This document shows, piece after piece, positions 21,128 through 31,800 of a stretch of 64,000 nt of DNA. Both the position numbers and the translations under genes were made by a program. Positions within the stretch are counted from its first letter, which is position 1. Each line of letters starts with the position of its first letter. This DNA comes from Chrysoperla carnea (Eukaryota > Arthropoda > Insecta > Neuroptera > Chrysopidae), in the NCBI RefSeq assembly GCF_905475395.1, contig NC_058339.1:8812001-8876000 (forward strand), read 5' to 3'. A model generated the notes under the pieces. That model was not told the DNA's origin, made no database searches, and saw only the letters and a list, made by a program, of their open reading frames with translations.

Positions 21128-23267
21128 TAGATCCAGATAACAATAATATTAATATGTTTCTATCCAGCGAAGTTCCTATTATTGTTTTAGATGAAAATGC
21201 CTTTAATAATATTATAATAATAAATAATGAGGAGGACAATAATAACGATAATACGGTTGACCCAAGCTGTAAGGTAAATGACAACTGCGAACAAGGGGAC
21301 AACAATGATCCTGATTTTTTCCCCAACAATAGTGAGTGCAGCAATGACACTGTTAGCGAGGGAAAATCACCTGATACTTTGGTTGAAAATGTCGAAGAAA
21401 CACCAGGTAATGTGGATACAATAACGAAAAGGAAAAGAAAAGCAGAACCAGCAGAGTGGAAAAAGAACGTAAAGAAACGGCTTAGAAGAGAAGGTAAAGT
21501 TTATGAATATAAAGATAGAAAAAAGGAAACAACAAATAAAGGAAATGTTAAACTTATAAAAGCCAAAGAAAGAAAGCTTGGCCCTCCATGTACCAAAGAA
21601 ACTTGTAAGAAATCGAAGAAAAGATTTTGCCAAAATTTTTCGGAAGAAGTTAGGCAGGAAATTTTCAAACATTTCTGGGAAGTACTTTCTAGGGATGAAA
21701 GAAAAACCTTTGTTTCATCTTTAGTAGACTGCACGAAACCGGTACAAAAGAGAAGACCAACGTCTGGAGATAGGAGAGGGAATACTCTTCATTATCATTT
21801 AAAAATAAAAACAAATGAACGAAAAGAAGTATGTAAAGAAATGTTTTGCAACACATTATCGTTGAATAATTGGTCAGCCCAGTATTGGGCGAAAATCGGG
21901 GAGCATGGTATGAGATCAAATAAAAATATTAATACTCCTTCAACTTCTTCTGTTAGGAGTTCAAAAAGAAAATCTCAAACCGACAAAACGGCAAAATCAA
22001 AGTTTGCAATAGAGTATATCGACTCCTTACCCAAACTTGAGTCACATTACTGCCGAAAAGATAGCAGTAAGCTTTATTTAGAACCAATGATTTCTTCGTT
22101 TCAGCAACTGCACAGGTTGTATTTGGACAGATGTAAGGAAGCAGGAATAGAAGGACTGTCCAGAACCAGTTTCAGGGAACTTCTCAGTTCAAAAAATGTT
22201 TCACTATTTACCCCTAAAAAGGACCAGTGTGATATCTGTTGTCAGCATACGGTTGGTAATTTGTCTGATGTGGATTATGCATCACATATCGCGGAAAAAG
22301 ACAGGGCCCGTGCAGAAAAAGAGGCAGATAAAAAAAAAGGTGCACAAAAGAAGTGCGAGGTCATCTGTGTTGACGTACAGGCAGTTAAGTTGTCTCCTTG
22401 CCTAAAAGCTTCTGCACTGTACTACAAAACAAAGCTTTGTAGCCACAATTATACGGTGTTTGATATGACAACATTGGATGCCCTGTGCTACTGGTGGGAC
22501 GAGAGCGAGGGAGAGCTAAAATCTTCAAATTTTGTCAGCTGTTTAATAAATTATTTAGAGGAATTAGTTTTTAGCTGGCCTTCTGAAATTGACCGCGAAA
22601 TTATTATTTGGAGCGATGGCTGCGGCTACCAAAATAAAAATAAAGTTCTCAGTAATGCCCTACTGCAATTTGCTGTTTTAAATGATATTACAATATTTCA
22701 AAAATACCTTGTTCGCGGACACACACAGATGGAATGCGATTCTGTACATGCAACAATTGAAAAAAAATTAAAAAACAGAGACATCTATTTACCCCATGAG
22801 TATATTTCAGTAACTAAGGAAGCCAGGATGAAGCCTTTTCCTTACAGAACTAAATGTATCACCTATGATTTTTTTAAAGATTTCACGGGGGCTAAATTTG
22901 AAAGGTTTTTGTATAAATCATTTGTTAATATTTATTACATTAATTTTTTATTTTTCTTTAACACAGTTTCATTTTACATTTTAGATTTTCGTCAATCCGA
23001 CCGGATAACAAGCCAACTGAACCTACAGTGCACCAGCTGTGTTCCATTAAATACACCCCTGCAGGAAAGCTATATTATAAACTGAGTTTCATTGACGAGG
23101 AATTTGTGGAATTAGAACGTCGTGCCAAAAAAGTAGTGGACGATCCTTATCCTCAAATGTATAAGGAAAGACTAAAAATAAAACAATCAAAATTTGAACA
23201 TCTACAGCAGCTAAAGAGTGTTATACCTGTTGGGGCACATGCCTTTTATGATAACTTACCTCATTAA
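20847..23267 (+). CDS. DUF7869-like putative transposase or derived gene, spliced
   Basis: Supported exons: 20847-21026, 21131-22904 and 22985-23267, with phases 1 and 2 agreeing at each join. A 30-nt exon at 20757-20786 is also phase 1 but has a weak acceptor. The last intron (GTTTTTGT to TTTTAG) joins KFER to FSSIRPDNKPT, the SSIRP block typical of this family, then YKLSFIDEEF. The main exon has an acidic and then very basic N-terminal part, Cys pairs (DQCDICCQH), CEVICVDVQ (candidate first Asp), YYWWDE-like CYWWDESEGE, IIWSDGCGYQNKN (second Asp) and VRGHTQMECDSVH (third acid candidate). No stop or shift appears. The first ATG in the main exon is 21154; if the upstream exons are used, the true start lies further 5'. 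It differs strongly from the DUF7869 gene at 12.8-17.7 kb. Confidence 0.75.
21086..21126 (+). repeat. 41-bp T run before a splice acceptor
   Basis: An uninterrupted run of T fills the intron of the DUF7869 gene directly before GTAG at 21127-21130. It is an extreme polypyrimidine tract, and a likely slippage and assembly trouble spot. Confidence 0.95.
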
Positions 23268-23539
23268 TTAATTTTTATTTACTTTCAATTCATTTTAAAT
23301 AACTGTAAATATTAAAAATTAATAATTAACAGACTGAATATTCTAAAATACATGTTTTTTTTTTGTTTCATTGCTTCATACCCTATCTCGTATGTCATTA
23401 CTATCATGCATACTGATCGGTACTCCACCTCCTATGTCAATTTAGTATTAAATTATTTATCCATTCTAAATATTTCTTTTTTAACCTCATGACTAGGTAC
23501 TGGCTTTTAAATTTTTTTTTACACCCGTTGATAACGTTT

Positions 23540-23909
23540 GTATCATATATGATACATACACTTTTAAACCGATTTTATATCACCTGAGACATCTTCTTTT
23601 GAATTTCTAAAAGTTTTATCATATATTTGAACCTTTTTATTGCTATGTGAGTCATCCCTATCCGTTTATACTTAAGTAACAATGAAAAAATTCATGTTAA
23701 AACAAGTGTCCTGTTTGTGTATTTTTATGTGTGAATTAGTTCATAAAGTGAAAATTGATTTTAGCCAGGAAATTTTTACAGTAAGTAAAGTTTTAAGCAT
23801 TATTCAATATTTTTAAAGTATAAATTTAATTTTAATTACAATTTGAGCAATATTTACCTTTTCTGTTTTATGTGCATGCAGTTTAAAATCAATGTATCAT
23901 ATGTGATAC
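23540..23909. repeat. Subterminal palindromes, left end of 16-kb piggyBac
   Basis: GTATCATATATGATAC lies at 23540-23555, and a one-base variant (TATGTG centre) at 23894-23909. Both are matched at the right end. Such 16-bp palindromes near the ends are likely transposase-binding sites (inference). Confidence 0.85.
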
Positions 23910-24857
23910 AAAAGTAGTCAATAGACGTAAAATAAACTTAACAAACACAAATAATATTGTTATATACTTATAATTTTTACTTTGCTTTAGAATATAATGG
24001 CCAATAAAATTCTGAGTGCGGAAGAAATTTTGAACTTACTAGAATCCGGAAATGTATCTGAGCTCGAACTAAGTGATGAAGAACAATATGAGATGGAACA
24101 AGATGATACTAGAATTTTTACTGATCCGCTAGTAAGATTGGAAAATCGTAATTTGATAAGAATAGGGACTGATACTTTGCGGCCCTTCCAATCGGAATTA
24201 GAAGAGCCAATTTCCGATGATGATGCCAAAGATAATAAGGAAAATGTTGCACAAAAACATATCTGCGACACACTCAAACTGGGTAAAAGAAGCCTTTCAA
24301 TCACCTCAATTACCTCAATGGGGTGAAGATGAGATCCATGAAGAACTTTTGTCCCCACTTGCATATTTTGAGAAGTATTTACCTTCAGAGTATTTCTCAG
24401 AAATATCAACTTATACCAATATATACGCATTGCAGAATGATAAACAAAAGTTCAAACCGAGTACACCAAGAGAAATAAAAACATTATTTGCTCTACATAT
24501 TATGATGGGATGTTTGAAATTCCCCCAAATTAATTTGTATTGGGAGAGAGCACTGCAGATCGATTGTTTCGTAAATAATATGACAAGGAATCGTTTTTAC
24601 GAGTTGCGAAATAATTTGCATTTAGTTAATAATTTAGAACAAGAGAACAATACAGACAAATTTTATAAAGTTCGGCCAATTTACGAAAAGATTCGGCAAA
24701 GAATGTTAGAATTGCCCATTCAGAAGGAAATATGCATCGACGAGCAATTAATACCATTTAAGGGGCACTTAAGTGTTAAACAATATATTAAAAATAAACC
24801 CAATCCATGGGGAATCAAATTATTTTTATTGTGTGCAAAAGATGGGATCGCTTATGA

Positions 24858-27394
24858 CAGCGGTGCCCAACCTACGGCCCGCGGGCCGGATCCGGCCCGC
24901 GAAGAAGCTCAATCCGGCCCGCGAGCTCCTAGTCGGATATTCGTAAATTATTGACCAAATACCGCCTATTTTTTAAATTTATTAAAGTATTTTCTGTGAA
25001 TTTTATTAACTACAATATTTCTGATATTGTTATATGTATTTTGATTGAATAATTTGTATTTGTACATGACATCGGCATGACACGGTGTGTCATGCCGATG
25101 TCGACTAGTGCTGCCGCGAGTGGCCGATAGTCGAGGTGACTACAGAGTGAAGTTAGTTATAATCATGGAGTTACTTGTGGTAATTATTTCATAGGAGATG
25201 CTCACATATGTTTACATTAACTTTTGTGAAAACTTTAAGTTAATTTTTGATAAATAAGTTATTAAAAAATATAAATTTAATTTTGTGAAAGTTTTATAAT
25301 ATTGAATATTTTTACCCCAAATAATGTCGACGAAAAAACGTAAAGTGGATAGTGAGTGCCGCGTTTTTCAAGAGAAATGGACAAACATGTACTTTTTTGT
25401 GGCGCAAGGGGAAAAATGCTTATGCCTTATTTGCAAGGAAAGTTTATCTGTATTTAAAGAACATAACATCAAACGACATTACGATTCCAAACATAAGCAG
25501 ACATATAACAAATACGTCGGTGTGTGCCGCGAAAATAAAATTACAAATTTACAAAGTGAAATTGGCGGATTAACCAAAGTATTTAACAACGCGAAAAATA
25601 TTAATGAGTCGATTGTGCGAGCTAGCTATCGAGTAGGTCACATAATAGGCAAAGAAGTTCATCCATTTTCAGATGGGGAATTTGTTAAAAGGTGCTTAAT
25701 GGCGGTAGTGGAAGAAGTGTGCCCGGAAAAAAAAAGTGCATTCGAATCTGTGAGTTTATCACGTATGACAATGACACGAAGAATAGAAGATTTAGGAAGT
25801 GATCTTATGGTACAATTAAAATCAAAAGCAAGTCAGTTCAAAATGTTTTCCATTGCTACAGATGAATCTACGGACGTGACTGATATTGCGCAATTGCTTG
25901 TATTCATCCGTGGAATAAATAATAGTTTTGAAGTTACGGAGGAACTTGCTGCAATGAAAAGTATTAAAACAACTACTACGGGTGAAGATTTATTTAAGGA
26001 AGTATCCGAAATTTTTTATGATCTTAACCTTGACTGGAATAAATTAACGGCCATAACTACAGATGGCGCTCCATCTATGGTTGGTCGGCACAATGGGCTA
26101 GTAGCCAGATTAAGGAAAAAAGTGCTGGAATCAAATGGATCACCGCCGTTGGATATACATTGTATCATTCACCAACAAAATCTTTGTGGAAAAATTTTAA
26201 ATTTAGATCATGTTATGAAGGTAGTTACTAAATCCGTAAATTTAATAAGATCATATTCTACGAATCACAGAATATTCAAAGAATTTCTTTTACAAATTGA
26301 AGCCGAATATGGTGATGTGGTTTATCATAGCGAAATCCGCTGGCTGAGCCGCGGTAGGGTACTACAGCGATTTTTTGATTTGAGACATGAAATTGATATA
26401 TTCTTTATTGAAAAATCAACTCAGCTCCACGAACTAAGTAACCCTGTGTGGCTGTGGGATTTAGCTATACTCTGTGATTTAACTGCGTATGTAAATGAAC
26501 TTAATCTCAAATTGCAATGCAAAGACAAACTTATTTCCCATGTATATGCTGATTTATGTGCGTTTCAAACAAAATTAAAGCTTTTCATACAGCAAACGGA
26601 AAAAGGACAGTTGACGCACTTTCCGACTTGCACTGCTTTACGTAAAGAAAGGAAAAATGATAATTTTCCAAGTGAAAAAATTACCAAGATGCTGCAATTA
26701 CTCAGCAAAAGTTTCGAAGATAGATTTGCAGATTTTCACCGGATTAAAAATGAAATACGCTTGTTTGAAAATCCTTTTACAGTGGATGTTTCTACGGCGC
26801 CAGGTGATTTACAATTAGAATTAATTGAATTGCAATGCCAAACACCATTACAGGATCTTTTTCGCGAGAAGTCCTTACCAGATTTTTATGCAGCGTTAGA
26901 TTCTTATCCGAATTTGAGAAACCTTGGAATGAAAATGACAACGGCGTTTGCAAGCACGTACATTTGTGAACAAACATTTTCAACTTTAAAAAGAGCCAAA
27001 CCAGCGTCTCGCGCTCGACTTTCAGATGATCACCTTCATTCCATATTAAGGATGAACGTCACTCAACTTGAACCAAATATTAAAAAATTAGTTTCTGAAA
27101 AACAACATCAGACTTCACATTAATAAATCGTGAGTACACATTTTGTTCTTTTGAAATTTTAACCTTTTATGATTTCATTTAATTCTAAAAATAAATTAAA
27201 AAACGCAACATTTTCATAAAATTTATAAATATTTAAAAAAAATGAATCAGCACAAACATATTCGTGAATTCATTGAAAATGTTGAATTTTTTTCAAAGGT
27301 GTTACTAAGATATGCAATTATAAAGAATCCGGCCCGCGAAATCGTATGTCATGATGAATCCGGCCCACGGACAAAAAAAGGTTGGGCAACCCTG
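24858..27394 (+). mobile_element. Intact hAT element (GTF2IRD2/Charlie-like)
   Basis: The termini CAGCGGTGCCCAACCT (24858) and, inverted, CAGGGTTGCCCAACCT (ending 27394) are typical hAT ends, and the 8-bp duplication GCTTATGA is perfect (24850-24857 and 27395-27402). Subterminal copies of CCGGCCCGCG occur at both ends (near 24892, 24913, 27329 and 27358 as CCGGCCCACG). The 2,537-bp element holds one open transposase gene. The ends resemble those of the SPIN/Charlie group. It interrupts the piggyBac gene just before its second-Asp block. Confidence 0.95.
25324..27123 (+). CDS. hAT transposase, full length
   Basis: The protein is 599 aa without a break. Residues 8-60 form a BED/SPIN-type zinc finger (CLCLICKE then HYDSKH). 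The catalytic core follows: FSIATDESTDVTDIAQL (first Asp, about 185), ITTDGAPSMVG (second Asp, about 245), CIIHQQNLCGK, and HSEIRWLSRGRVLQRF (the conserved Trp). The C-terminus carries the hAT dimerisation block (STYICEQTFSTLK, about 545-560). It resembles transposases related to GTF2IRD2 and FAM200. ATG 25324 is the first in frame, and an AT-rich leader of about 460 bp precedes it. The product would cut and paste its own element in the nucleus. With perfect ends and an open frame, it is a candidate for a still active copy. Confidence 0.95.
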   Translation: MSTKKRKVDSECRVFQEKWTNMYFFVAQGEKCLCLICKESLSVFKEHNIKRHYDSKHKQTYNKYVGVCRENKITNLQSEIGGLTKVFNNAKNINESIVRASYRVGHIIGKEVHPFSDGEFVKRCLMAVVEEVCPEKKSAFESVSLSRMTMTRRIEDLGSDLMVQLKSKASQFKMFSIATDESTDVTDIAQLLVFIRGINNSFEVTEELAAMKSIKTTTTGEDLFKEVSEIFYDLNLDWNKLTAITTDGAPSMVGRHNGLVARLRKKVLESNGSPPLDIHCIIHQQNLCGKILNLDHVMKVVTKSVNLIRSYSTNHRIFKEFLLQIEAEYGDVVYHSEIRWLSRGRVLQRFFDLRHEIDIFFIEKSTQLHELSNPVWLWDLAILCDLTAYVNELNLKLQCKDKLISHVYADLCAFQTKLKLFIQQTEKGQLTHFPTCTALRKERKNDNFPSEKITKMLQLLSKSFEDRFADFHRIKNEIRLFENPFTVDVSTAPGDLQLELIELQCQTPLQDLFREKSLPDFYAALDSYPNLRNLGMKMTTAFASTYICEQTFSTLKRAKPASRARLSDDHLHSILRMNVTQLEPNIKKLVSEKQHQTSH

Positions 27395-28070
27395 GCTTAT
27401 GATTTCATTATGTATCAAGATGCGAGAACGAACTTGAATCCTGATTGGTTAAAAGAATATGGATTTGGAGCTACAGTCATATTAGAACTTTCCAAAAGAT
27501 TGGATGAGAAAGGCTATTTTCTATATTATGACAATTACTTTTCTTCGTATAAGCTCCTCCAACAATTGAAAATAAAAAATATATACGCAGCTTGTACGAT
27601 ACGAATTAATAGGTTTCAAAATCCTCCATTTAGTTCTGATAATGAATCTAAAAATAAAAAAAGAGGGCATATGGAGGAACTGGTTAATTCTAATGGAGAT
27701 ATTGTAGTTGTCAAATGGATGGACAATAGAAAAGTTGTTCTTGCATCAAATTTTGTTGGTATAGGTGAAGTAGATCTTGTAAGTAGATGGGACAAGAAAC
27801 TTAATAAATACATTAATGTTACAAGACCAGAGATAGTAAAAAAATACAACCATGGTATGGGTGGAGTCGATTTGATGGACCGAATGATTAGCTTGTACAG
27901 AATATATATTAAATCAAAAAAATGGACACTTCGACTCATTTTCCATGCCGTGGATTTGGCAATTGTCAATTCATGGTTTGAGTACAAATCCCACGCAAAA
28001 AAAGAGTGTATCCCCGAAAAGGACATATTAGATTTGTTACACTTTAAAATGAGAATTGCTGAAGAACTAA

Positions 28071-28678
28071 TAGTCTAAGATCCCGCTGCAAAAATCTGCA
28101 TGTATCTGTTTTTTTGATAAAACTTAATTTTTATGAATGTTAAGTAATAGCAGAACAGATTACGGCAGGGTTGCCTATCAAAATTTGGCCGCAAATATTT
28201 TTAATTAAATTTTTTAAAATTGATTTCTGTTGATAAATTGCATGTACATGTTTTTTACGTAAATCCAATGTTATTTAAAAGCAAATGATGGGAGAAATAC
28301 AAATAAAAAGGGTTGCCAGCTCTCAGTCGGCCGCAACCTGTGGGTTGCCAGGTGTGAACAGGTATATTACTGTTGATTATTTGCACTTACGTGTTTTTCA
28401 CTTCAATTATATATGAAATTAAAGTTTATTTATTTCTCTATACGATAACACATGGTTGCCTGAAAAATAATGGCCGCAAGTAGGGGTTGCCATCATTTGA
28501 ATTTATGTCTCCTATTACTGTTGATTATTTGCACTTACGTGTTTTTCACTTCAATTATATATGAAATTAAAGTTTATTTATTTCTCTATACGATAACACA
28601 TGGTTGCCTGAAAAATAATGGCCGCAAGTAGGGGTTGCCATCATTTGAATTTATGTCTCCTACGCTGGAGGACTGCAA
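28071..28678 (+). repeat. Left 608-bp TIR with four GGTTGCC-N11-GGCCGCAA sites
   Basis: A bipartite motif, GGTTGCC then exactly 11 bases then GGCCGCAA, occurs at 28169-28194, 28311-28336, 28454-28479 and 28602-28627. In the last three, a second GGGTTGCC follows 3-5 bases later. Sites three and four sit in a direct repeat of about 148 bp (about 28365-28661). Each site is in the same orientation. This looks like an array of transposase-binding sites. Confidence 0.9.
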
Positions 28679-28848
28679 GCTAGAGAATGCGCGCGCCACT
28701 TTGGGTAGTAAACAAGGATGCCATATGGCAGATGGGATTTATGTAGACGTTTTCTTTAATATACTTCTTTCGTTTTTCGAGTGAAGAGTTCTATTCTGTC
28801 AATTTTTGTGTTGATATATTTTTGCCAAATTAATAATTGTTTTTCAAA

Positions 28849-31800
28849 ATGAAGACGTGTTTTTTGTGCGGCAGTACTGACAATGTCATTGAGTTTAGTG
28901 ATGATTCATTACAAAAGTGTAAACTAATGCTATTATTCCGCCAAAAAAAACAATTTAAATACAGTGATTTAACCCTAAAAAGTGAAACAGACAAAATAAA
29001 TGGTTATCACTCACAGTGTTATAAAAAGTTTACGGTTTTAAAACAAAAATATAAGGAAGAATTTTCTAATTTTTGTCAAACGCAAACTGTAAGTAAAACT
29101 TTATGTTTATCATACTTTTTTTTCATTTACATTTATATCATGTAATTTACAATGGGATTATTTATAGGAACATTCAGCCACAACTTTTGCTGCTGAGCAG
29201 TCGAGTAATGTTAATAATCCAAATGAAATGTTGATCCAAATGGACGTTGATGAAATGGTGGTATACAATGATCTTAGGACTGGAATTTTGAAGGAGGTAT
29301 GTGATGATTTACAATAAAACGATATAGGTATTTAGGTGCTCCTTTTTCAGATAGTGGTAATATTTCTTTTAGTTCTATAATATTGCTGCAATATTTTAAG
29401 TTAAACCTGAAATGTCGCATAAAATTTTGATTCAAAAAATATGTACAGATAGCAGCTGTGCTTCCCATTGCATTTCTATTCATCAATTCATAGGTACTAC
29501 CATAGATAATAATTATTTATCACTCAACTCACGAGGCAGCGCTTCAATCAATTGACCGCCTTTTTTAAAATACTCAATGCCAAATTCTCAACACAATTGA
29601 TATTTTTACTTTTTTATGTTTTACTGTTTTAGAACATGTTTGAGTATCACATTTTTATTTGAAATGCTATCAATTAGCGTTTTTCCCAAATCATGTGCTT
29701 AAAACAGTAAAACCAAAACATAATTAAACATTTGAAAGAAAAAAACGCTTTTAAAATATAAAATAAATTTATTAAACAACTAATCTTTAACTTTTTTACA
29801 TTTGCATAAAATTTTATATTTCATAAAATTTTATAAATCGTGATTGCTTTCGAGAATCCTCTATAAGACCTACTTACAATAATAAATTAAATATATGTAT
29901 TACATAAAGATTTTAACTTACTACTTAAGTGGAGGCTAGGAAAAGCATTTTCCTTTGTATTAGTTCGCAATTTTCCTCTACAAGGTTAGAATTTAATTTC
30001 TCCGGCGAAATGTAAATCGCAGGCACGATAGTTTCAAATATTCAATGTACGTTCAACCAATCTCTATCGTCCATTTCTTAAATCGCTGAAAAATTAAGTC
30101 TTTCAAGAAGATTTCTTCTCAAGCTAATAATTTTTGTACTTACCTCATAATCTCATAATCCTTAGGAATCGTATGGTAATCTAATCTCGTTTTGTATTTT
30201 TCCACAACCTTTCACTCAACATGCAAAAACTATCTTTTAATTTTATATATTTATAATTAATATTTTATAATAATTGACACTATTTGAAAATAACTATTTT
30301 ATTAGTCTGTCAAATATGACAAGGTAACTATGGTGATGAAACTTTCCCACAAAACAATATTGTAATCAAAGAATTCAGTAGAATTAGCCAAAAAAGTGAA
30401 ACATCTCTATAGAGCTAGATAATCTTTAAAAAAATCATTAAAACCATTTAATTTTTATTAACGTTGAAGTAAATGAAATAAGTTGATCAACTAATTTACA
30501 CTTTACCAGCAATAAATATAATTGTATAAATATTAAATTAAAATAATAAACAATTTTATTTCAGGAGTTGCCCTCAACTTCCACTTCGATGAAATCAATG
30601 GAGTCAACGAATACTTTAGCAAGCTCTCAATATTTAACGCCGACTAAAAAAGTGCTGTGTATGTTTTGTGAAACAGTGGAGAAAAAAGTTGGCGGACGAC
30701 GAGTTTATGTTTCATTTCCAAAATCACAACAGACAATAGATGAAATAAAAAAAATTGCAATGATAAATAATGACACACGAATTTTAGATATACTGGAACA
30801 TTATAAAGAACAAGTAGCATACCATGGAATTTGTTTAACCTCATTTCAAGTAAAAAGAATAAGACAAATTATTGAACAGCCTGAACCTACTGTGTGGCAT
30901 GATAGTAGGAATTTGTATAAAAAAGCATTTCAATCACTTTCGGTTTTAATCACTACTGAAATAGTGGAAAAAAGGAAGGTCATGTATCTTGCTGACCTTT
31001 TTTTTACATACAAAGCACTTTTAATGGAGTATAAACCTGTTCATATGTCCATTGAAGAGTTAAAAAACTATCGAATAGAAGCCTTAGAGCATAAAATTAT
31101 GAATGTTTTTAGCGACTCCATCACTATCGAAACCTCTTCTGGGCCACAACAGAAAAAAATTGTTTACATGCGTGACATTAATATTTCAGAATTGGCTACC
31201 AAAGCTGCACATCTCCAAAATAGAGAAGTCAATAAACTAGAGCATGCCGCTTATGAATTACGTAATTGCATCAAGAGCATTACAGTGAATAAACTTCCTG
31301 AAAAATTGACAGCCGATGACGTGATAAAGGGAGAATGTGAGATCCCTGAAAAACTTTTTGACTTTATGTGTAATCTTATTCAGGGGCCAGATATAAGGCG
31401 GAAAAGTTGTGAAGACGATTATATCAAAATTAAATCGTTATGTAGTGACATAATTTATATTGCATCAAAAGGAACAATTAAACCATCCAAAAACCTGACA
31501 CTTGGTCTTGCTATGAAGTCATTAACCAGTTCTCGAAGAGTTGTTTCTATACTAAATAGATATGGCCATAGCATAGGCTACAACTTAGTAGAAGAAATTG
31601 AAACTGAAATGACATACACAGCACATGAAAACAACAAAATTATACCAAATGGAATAGACATTGTTGAAGAACGCAGTACACATGTTGCATTCGACAATTT
31701 TGATCGTTTTGTCGATACAAGTTCTGGTAAAGATACCCTGCATGACACAGTAGGAATTATCTATCAATTTACTGCAGATGATGAGAATGAAAACTGTGCG

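Noticed and set aside
24217-24326. Short intron instead of a frameshift in the 16-kb piggyBac gene
   Set aside because: A GTAAAAG word lies near 24283, but no fitting acceptor with pyrimidine tract follows before the protein resumes in the other frame. A simple shift is the better reading.
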